34,988 nt of DNA from a virus, in IMG/VR virus record IMGVR_UViG_3300046501_000677, positions 1-34,988 of that record; one strand, given 5' to 3'. The translations under genes and the position numbers were made by a program. Of this stretch, positions 30,217 to 34,988 are shown piece after piece. Every line of letters begins with the position of its first letter. The stretch's first letter is position 1. The notes below the pieces were generated by a model. That model was not told the DNA's origin. It was given only the letters and a program-made list of their open reading frames with translations, and made no database searches.

Positions 30217-31236
30217 TTATTCCTGCTCTGGCGCGTCAACGGCTTTGATGTTTTCCAGCAGGCAGCCCATGCCGTATTCCTCGACCACGTAGGCTTCGTT
30301 GGACGATTCAAAGTTGCTGATGCGGTTCCACTCCGGCTCCTCTTTGAGGTAGCGACGGCGTGCGCCGATCTGCCAATAGAGCGACAGGTTGGCCAGCGGT
30401 GTGATCAGCATTGCGCCTTCCGGGATGTATGGCACTTCATACAGCGGCAGGCCGCCAACCCGGCGTTGAGCAATGATCAAGTCACTGGCCAGCACTTCAG
30501 TGGACTCTTGCTGCTTGTTCACCAGGGCCAGGAACTTGTCATGCACCAGCTCGCGCCCGGTGAGCACCACCAGCCCCGGATTACGGCGGTACCAAGGATC
30601 GAGCAGCTGGATGGAGTCATAAACCAAGGCGTCGATGTTTTCGAAGTCGCCTTTTTTGCCGATGCTGATCCGGCCTGCAGTCTTGCCGTCTTTCATGACT
30701 CGATCTGGCGCGTGGGTGCGGTATTGCTGCATCCACCCGATGTTTACGTCTTCGAGCAGCGGATGCTTGTCGCGGTCGGTCTGGCCCGCAGCCTCGGTAC
30801 CGTAGAAGCCGATCTGAATACGGTCCAGCGCCTGGCGTTGGGCAATGGCTGCTGACAGGCGCGTCTGGAAGTCCGGGAACTTGGCCCAGGCGTCGAGTTG
30901 CTTGTAGGTGACAAAGGTGTCGAAGTCGGTCTTTTCGGTTTTGTACTTGTCCGAAGACAGGGTGCCGATGCTGCGTGGCTTACGCGGGTTCTGTGCCGTA
31001 TCGGTACGGCTGGCTACCGTGCTGCCGACGCCTAACCCGACCTTTTCGCCTTCCTGTTCATCCACGCCGATGATGTTGATCCTGCTCAGGAAATCGCTGG
31101 ACTCCTGAATCTTGGTTTCAAGGCGCTGCTGGATGGTCGGCTCGACGTTGAACGTTGCGGTGGCAGACTCGACACCGTTGAGCTTGGCGACCTGGCCGCT
31201 GTAGGCGCTGAATAGTTTTCGTGTGTCGTTACGCAT
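30217..31236 (-). CDS. N: Major capsid protein gpN, 339 aa
   Basis: P2 gpN family, HK97-like fold. RNDTRKLFSAYSGQVAKLNG, EPTIQQRLETKIQESSDFLS, GTLSSDKYKTEKTDFDTF and HPLLEDVNIGWMQQYRTHAP are diagnostic. The N-terminal 30-odd residues are removed by the O protease in P2. ATG at 31236, 28 bases after O. Confidence 0.95.
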   Translation of the reverse strand: MRNDTRKLFSAYSGQVAKLNGVESATATFNVEPTIQQRLETKIQESSDFLSRINIIGVDEQEGEKVGLGVGSTVASRTDTAQNPRKPRSIGTLSSDKYKTEKTDFDTFVTYKQLDAWAKFPDFQTRLSAAIAQRQALDRIQIGFYGTEAAGQTDRDKHPLLEDVNIGWMQQYRTHAPDRVMKDGKTAGRISIGKKGDFENIDALVYDSIQLLDPWYRRNPGLVVLTGRELVHDKFLALVNKQQESTEVLASDLIIAQRRVGGLPLYEVPYIPEGAMLITPLANLSLYWQIGARRRYLKEEPEWNRISNFESSNEAYVVEEYGMGCLLENIKAVDAPEQE

Positions 31237-31263
31237 GGAGTGCTCTCGCTAAAAAGGGCGATA

Positions 31264-32097
31264 TCAATATTCGGTCAGGATGGTGGGCGCGCCACCTGAG
31301 GCAACGGGACGCTGTTGCTGGTTGTGATCCTGGGTGTTGCCGAGCTGGGTTTTCAGTTCGCTGAAATCGGCGTTGAGCTGCTGCAGCTGGTGGCGCAGAT
31401 CTGCTGTGGTGCGCTGCTCTGCGGCGAACTCATCGGCCAGCTCTTTGCTGTGTTCAGCAACCGCTTCCAGGGCCTTGCCCATGGTGGAGAACTCGCCGTC
31501 GTCGCGGTTCTGTTTGGTTTTGAACAGCTCTTGAATGTTGTTCAGCAACTGCGCGCCGAGGCTGGGTTTGTCTTCGATTTCCTCGAAAATCAACTCCGTC
31601 TCTTCCGCAAGGGTGAACAAGTTGTCAGGCGATTGTTTGCGGGCTCTGAGCGGGCTGGCTTCAGGGTTTTGCGCCGAGAAGGCGAGCATTTCGGTCCCTA
31701 GACTGGCCGGAGTGTCGGTGACGCCCAAGCCCATCAGGTAGGCCTTCCCGGAGTCGGCGAACTTCTCCCGAACTTCGATGCTCGTGAACAGCTTTTGCTT
31801 ACGGGTGTTGACCATGCTGACCAGATCGTCAGTGGGCTGGATCTGTGCGAACAAGGCGCGGACCTTCTTGCCATCGATCTCTACGTCATCAGCCTTGACC
31901 GCCAGGATGTCGCCGTAGGCGCGAAACGGCGAGTCGGGCAGGGTGCCGCGAATGTGCTCCAACCACACCCGTGCGCCGTATTTGCTCGGGTTGTAGGTGG
32001 CGGCCATCTGTTCAATCCAGTCGCGCTCGATGCGCCGGCCATCGGTGGTCGCCCCTTCAACGGCCACGCGGAAAAACTTGCTGCGGAATTTTTTCAT
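31264..32097 (-). CDS. O: Capsid scaffolding protein and protease gpO, 277 aa
   Basis: Serine protease at the N-terminus with a scaffold at the C-terminus. Asp19 (EGATTDGRRIERDWI), His48 (VWLEHIRGT) and Ser106 (KLFTSIEVRE) correspond to the P2 gpO triad Asp19-His48-Ser107. The scaffold part (about 150-260) is helical and rich in Glu and Gln (EFAAEQRTTADLRHQLQQLN). GAGGA 6 bases before the ATG. It is the first gene of the O-S operon and diverges from P across a 153-base control region. Confidence 0.94.
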   Translation of the reverse strand: MKKFRSKFFRVAVEGATTDGRRIERDWIEQMAATYNPSKYGARVWLEHIRGTLPDSPFRAYGDILAVKADDVEIDGKKVRALFAQIQPTDDLVSMVNTRKQKLFTSIEVREKFADSGKAYLMGLGVTDTPASLGTEMLAFSAQNPEASPLRARKQSPDNLFTLAEETELIFEEIEDKPSLGAQLLNNIQELFKTKQNRDDGEFSTMGKALEAVAEHSKELADEFAAEQRTTADLRHQLQQLNADFSELKTQLGNTQDHNQQQRPVASGGAPTILTEY

Positions 32098-32183
32098 GCC
32101 GGGTCCTCAATGCGGTGAACGCGTAATGCGTGGCAATGAGGTGCATGGTCGTGACGGGGGGCTGAAGCGGCAACGAAGGCACG

Positions 32184-32204
32184 TTGTAGAGGGCAGGGTT
32201 ACAA
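32184..32204. promoter_or_regulatory. Ogr-type activator dyad between O and P
   Basis: TTGTA-N11-TACAA in the divergent gap. It is centred 57 bases before the P start codon and 97 bases before the O start codon. Only one dyad is visible, although P2 has two divergent promoters here; it might serve both. Confidence 0.7.
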
Positions 32205-32250
32205 GGAGGCGGGGTATAGAGTAGCGGCGCATGTCGGCAGCATCGCCGCC

Positions 32251-34008
32251 ATGAACATGACTGAACTATTACCGATCGATGCCCGCCGCCAGGCCAAGTT
32301 TTTGTACTGGATGGGCTGGCGCGTCTGCGAGATAGCCGAGGCTACCGGCGAGAAGGAAAAAACACTACACAGCTGGAAGGCCCGTGACGAGTGGGACCGC
32401 GCCGATAATGTAGAGCGAATTGGCGGTGCTTTGGAAGCCCGCCTGGTGCAGCTCATTCTCAAGGATGGCAAGACCAGCGGCGATTTCAAGGAAATCGATC
32501 TGCTGCACCGTCAGCTCGAACGGCAAGCGCGCATCCAACGTTTCCAGAGCGGTGGTACTGAAACCGACCTCAACCCGAATCTGGCGAAGCGTAACGAAGG
32601 CCCGAAGAAGAAAACCCCGAAAAACGATATCAGCGAAGCGCAGATTGAGCAGCTGACGGAAGCGTTTCTGGATGGTTGTTTCGACTATCAGAAAGACTGG
32701 TACCGGGCGGGCAATCAACGTACCCGCGTGATCCTGAAAAGCCGTCAGATCGGTGCGACCTACTACTTCGCCCGTGAGGCGTTCATTGATGCGCTGGTGA
32801 CCGGGCGTAACCAGATATTCCTGTCTGCTTCGAAGAATCAGGCCTATCTGTTCCGTGGCTACATTCAGGCATTTGCCCGTGAAGTGATCGGCGTCGAATT
32901 GACTGGCGACCCTATCGTTTTGCCCAACGGCGCAGAACTGTTTTTCCTCGGCACGAATGCGCGGACTGCACAGGGCTACCACGGCAATTTTTACTTTGAT
33001 GAGTTCTTCTGGACCTTCAAGTTTGAGGAGTTAAACAAGGTTGCCTCAGGCATGGCCATGCACAAGAAGTGGCGTAAAACCTACTTCTCTACGCCTTCCA
33101 GCATGGCCCACGAGGCCTACACCTTTTGGACCGGCGAGCGCTTCAACAAGGGCAAGCCGGCCGCGCAACACACCAAGGTCGATGTGTCCCACGGCGCGTT
33201 ACAGCAAGGGCGTTTCTGTGAGGATCGGCTGTGGCGCCAGATCGTCACCATCCTCGACGCGGAGCAGGGCGGCTGTGACTTGTTCGACATCGAAGAGCTG
33301 CGTCGGGAATACAGTCCGGAGGCCTTCGCTAACCTGCTGATGTGCGAGTTTGTGGACGACGGCGCGAGTATCTTCCCGCTGAGCATGCTGCAGCCGTGCA
33401 TGGTTGATAGTTGGGTGGAGTGGGCCGAGGATTTCAAACCATTCGCGATGCGCTCGTTTGGCGATCGGCAGGTTTGGATCGGTTACGACCCTGCCGAGAC
33501 CGGCGACTGTTCCGGGCTGGTTGTGGTCGCGCCGCCGCTGGTACCGGGCGGTAAGTTTCGCATCCTGGAGCGGCATCAGTTCCGGGGCATGGATTTTGCC
33601 GCGCAGGCCGCCGCGATCAAGGCTGTTTGTGGACGATTTTGGGTGACCTACATCGGTATCGACGTGACCGGCTTGGGGAGCGGCGTGGCGCAGCTGGTGC
33701 GCCAGTTCTTCCCGAACGTAACCAGCTTCAGCTATTCCCCCGAGGTCAAAACCCGTCTGGTGCTCAAGGCCTACGACGTGATCCACAAAGGCCGCCTGGA
33801 ATTCGACGCCGGCTGGACCGACATGGCTCAGTCATTGATGGCCATCCGCAAGACCGTAACCGCTGGCGGTCGGCAATTCACCTATACCGCAGGGCGTAAC
33901 GACCAAACCGGCCATGCCGATCTGGCGTGGGCGCTCTTTCACGCATTGCATAACGAACCGCTGGAAGGGCAGACCACTGCCAACACCGGACGCATGGAGA
34001 TTTATTGA
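32251..34008 (+). CDS. P: Terminase large subunit ATPase gpP, 585 aa
   Basis: P2 gpP family. An N-terminal HTH (RRQAKFLYWMGWRVCEIAEA) is followed by the packaging ATPase: Walker A KSRQIGAT (163-170) and Walker B NFYFDEFFW (246-254). The nuclease region has VWIGYDPAETGDCSGLVVVA. No ribosome site precedes the ATG at 32251; a second ATG follows two codons later. It overlaps Q by 4 bases. Confidence 0.95.
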   Translation: MNMTELLPIDARRQAKFLYWMGWRVCEIAEATGEKEKTLHSWKARDEWDRADNVERIGGALEARLVQLILKDGKTSGDFKEIDLLHRQLERQARIQRFQSGGTETDLNPNLAKRNEGPKKKTPKNDISEAQIEQLTEAFLDGCFDYQKDWYRAGNQRTRVILKSRQIGATYYFAREAFIDALVTGRNQIFLSASKNQAYLFRGYIQAFAREVIGVELTGDPIVLPNGAELFFLGTNARTAQGYHGNFYFDEFFWTFKFEELNKVASGMAMHKKWRKTYFSTPSSMAHEAYTFWTGERFNKGKPAAQHTKVDVSHGALQQGRFCEDRLWRQIVTILDAEQGGCDLFDIEELRREYSPEAFANLLMCEFVDDGASIFPLSMLQPCMVDSWVEWAEDFKPFAMRSFGDRQVWIGYDPAETGDCSGLVVVAPPLVPGGKFRILERHQFRGMDFAAQAAAIKAVCGRFWVTYIGIDVTGLGSGVAQLVRQFFPNVTSFSYSPEVKTRLVLKAYDVIHKGRLEFDAGWTDMAQSLMAIRKTVTAGGRQFTYTAGRNDQTGHADLAWALFHALHNEPLEGQTTANTGRMEIY

Positions 34009-34988
34009 TGAGTAAAGCCGTTCAAACCGCCGCCCAGCCTGCGGGCGTTGAAGTTTTCAGCTTTGGCGAACCGACGCCGGTATTGGCTGGGCAGGAGATG
34101 TTCGACTACCTGGAGTGCGGGTTTAACGGCCGCTGGTACGAACCACCGCTGGCCCTAGACGGCCTGGCACGCTCAGTCCGCTCCAGCGTGCATCTGCATT
34201 CTGGGCTGATGTTCAAGCGCAACATGCTGAGCAAATCATTCATCCCGCATCCGCTGCTATCCCGCGCCGCCTTCGAACAGTTCGCCCTGGACTACCTGTG
34301 CCTGGGCAACGCTTACCTGGAAACCCGCCGTTCAATGCTCGGCAAAACCCGCGAACTGGTACCGCCCCTAGCGAAGTACATGCGCGTAGGCCGAGACGGC
34401 CGCTACTTCATGGCCCAAGGCTGGAACCAGGTGCACGAGTTTGAACCGGGCACCATCTTCCACCTGCGCGAAGCCGACCTGCACCAGGAGGTCTATGGCG
34501 TGCCCGAGTGGATCTGCGCCCTGCAATCGGCGCTGCTCAATGAGGCTTCAACGCTGTTTCGCCGCAAATACTACGAAAACGGCAGCCACGCTGGTTTTAT
34601 CTTGTATCTGACAGATCCCGCGCAGAACGAAGCTGATATCGATGCACTGCGTAACGCACTGAAGAACGCTAAGGGCCCAGGGAATTTCCGGAACCTGTTT
34701 GTGTACTCGCCAAATGGCAAGAAGGATGGGTTGCAGCTGATACCGGTCAGTGAGGTTGCGGCGAAGGACGAATTCAACTCGATCAAGAATCAGACGCGGG
34801 ATGATGTGCTGGCTAGCCTCCGGATACCGCCGCAGTTAATGGGGATTGTGCCGCAGAATGCCGGGGGATTTGGGTCGATTAAGGAGGCTACTGAGGTTTG
34901 GGTGGAGAATGAGTTGGGGGTGATACAGGGGCGGTTGATGGGGGTGAATGATTGGGTTGGGGAGGGGGTGGTTGGGTTCATTGGGTGA
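34005..34988 (+). CDS. Q: Portal protein gpQ, 327 aa, with unusual 3' end
   Basis: Phage portal (PBSX/P2 Q family). VFSFGEPTPVLAGQEMFDYL, WYEPPLALDGLARSVRSSVH, QFALDYLCLGNAYLETRRS, FHLREADLHQEVYGVPEW and TRDDVLASLRIPPQLMGIVP are typical. It forms the dodecameric vertex through which DNA is packaged. The last 25 or so residues (RLMGVNDWVGEGVVGFIG) are glycine- and valine-rich. They end earlier than the roughly 340 residues usual for P2 Q. The stop is the final codon of the window. Confidence 0.92.
   Translation: MMSKAVQTAAQPAGVEVFSFGEPTPVLAGQEMFDYLECGFNGRWYEPPLALDGLARSVRSSVHLHSGLMFKRNMLSKSFIPHPLLSRAAFEQFALDYLCLGNAYLETRRSMLGKTRELVPPLAKYMRVGRDGRYFMAQGWNQVHEFEPGTIFHLREADLHQEVYGVPEWICALQSALLNEASTLFRRKYYENGSHAGFILYLTDPAQNEADIDALRNALKNAKGPGNFRNLFVYSPNGKKDGLQLIPVSEVAAKDEFNSIKNQTRDDVLASLRIPPQLMGIVPQNAGGFGSIKEATEVWVENELGVIQGRLMGVNDWVGEGVVGFIG

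Noticed and set aside
32365-33786. Minus-strand open frames opposite the terminase gene P
   Set aside because: Antisense shadows of a well-supported gene with intact ATPase motifs.
1-34988. att, cos, tRNA, CRISPR and IS elements
   Set aside because: The window is cut at the int and Q stop codons, so att and cos would be outside. No tRNA fold, spaced repeats or transposase was seen.

Overview
The window is almost all of a P2-type (phiCTX-like) temperate myophage integrated in a Pseudomonas-like genome. The evidence is a full set of P2-family structural genes in P2 order, GC-rich codon use, an integrase at one end and the portal gene at the other, and an Ogr-like zinc-finger late activator. 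The window starts exactly at the integrase stop codon and ends exactly at the portal stop codon. The attachment sites and cos lie outside, so neither can be called here. Having int and Q at opposite prophage ends matches phiCTX, where attP is next to cos, rather than P2 itself.

Layout. 1-7580 (minus strand) is the early operon: integrase, a DUF4224 protein, a small protein, an ATPase that is a paralogue of the helicase half of the neighbouring primase-helicase, the primase-helicase, a small unknown, the Ogr-like activator, an unknown, an AntA-type antirepressor, two small proteins and a Cro-like regulator. 7581-7664 is the genetic switch, with two matching operators 42 bp apart. 7665-9894 (plus strand) holds the repressor, a small protein resembling the repressor tail, a lipoprotein, a lone HigA-like antitoxin and a MazEF-like toxin-antitoxin pair. 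9943-11091 is an AT-rich multi-pass membrane protein of unknown function beside gene D.

11103-32097 (minus strand) is the late region: D, U, T, E' and E (with a visible -1 frameshift site), FII, FI, then an inserted cassette (DUF4062 protein, cytosine-5 methyltransferase, Com), then G, H, I, J, W, V. A second insertion between V and S carries a ribbon-helix-helix antitoxin-like gene and, on the opposite strand, a YafO-family toxin with an unrecognised 48-residue partner. Then come S, R, the lysis genes (Rz1, Rz, muramidase, two holin-like proteins), X, L, M, N and O. P and Q run on the plus strand to the right edge.

How it works together. The repressor and the Cro-like protein face each other across paired operators. 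The Ogr-like protein should switch on late transcription: a TTGTA-N11-TACAA-type dyad occurs at exactly three places (before FI, before V, and between O and P), which are the places of the P2 late promoters. The accessory genes sit at joints between late operons, and several carry their own promoter-like sequences, as expected for genes expressed in the lysogen. The best candidates for something undescribed are the YafO plus 48-residue pair with its palindromic operator, the Com-methyltransferase-DUF4062 cassette in the P2 Z/fun position, the membrane protein next to D, the helicase-domain paralogue, and the repressor-tail-like protein. No tRNA, rRNA, CRISPR array or insertion sequence was seen, and no gene-free stretch exceeds 300 bases; the longest is about 209 bases, at 8735-8943.
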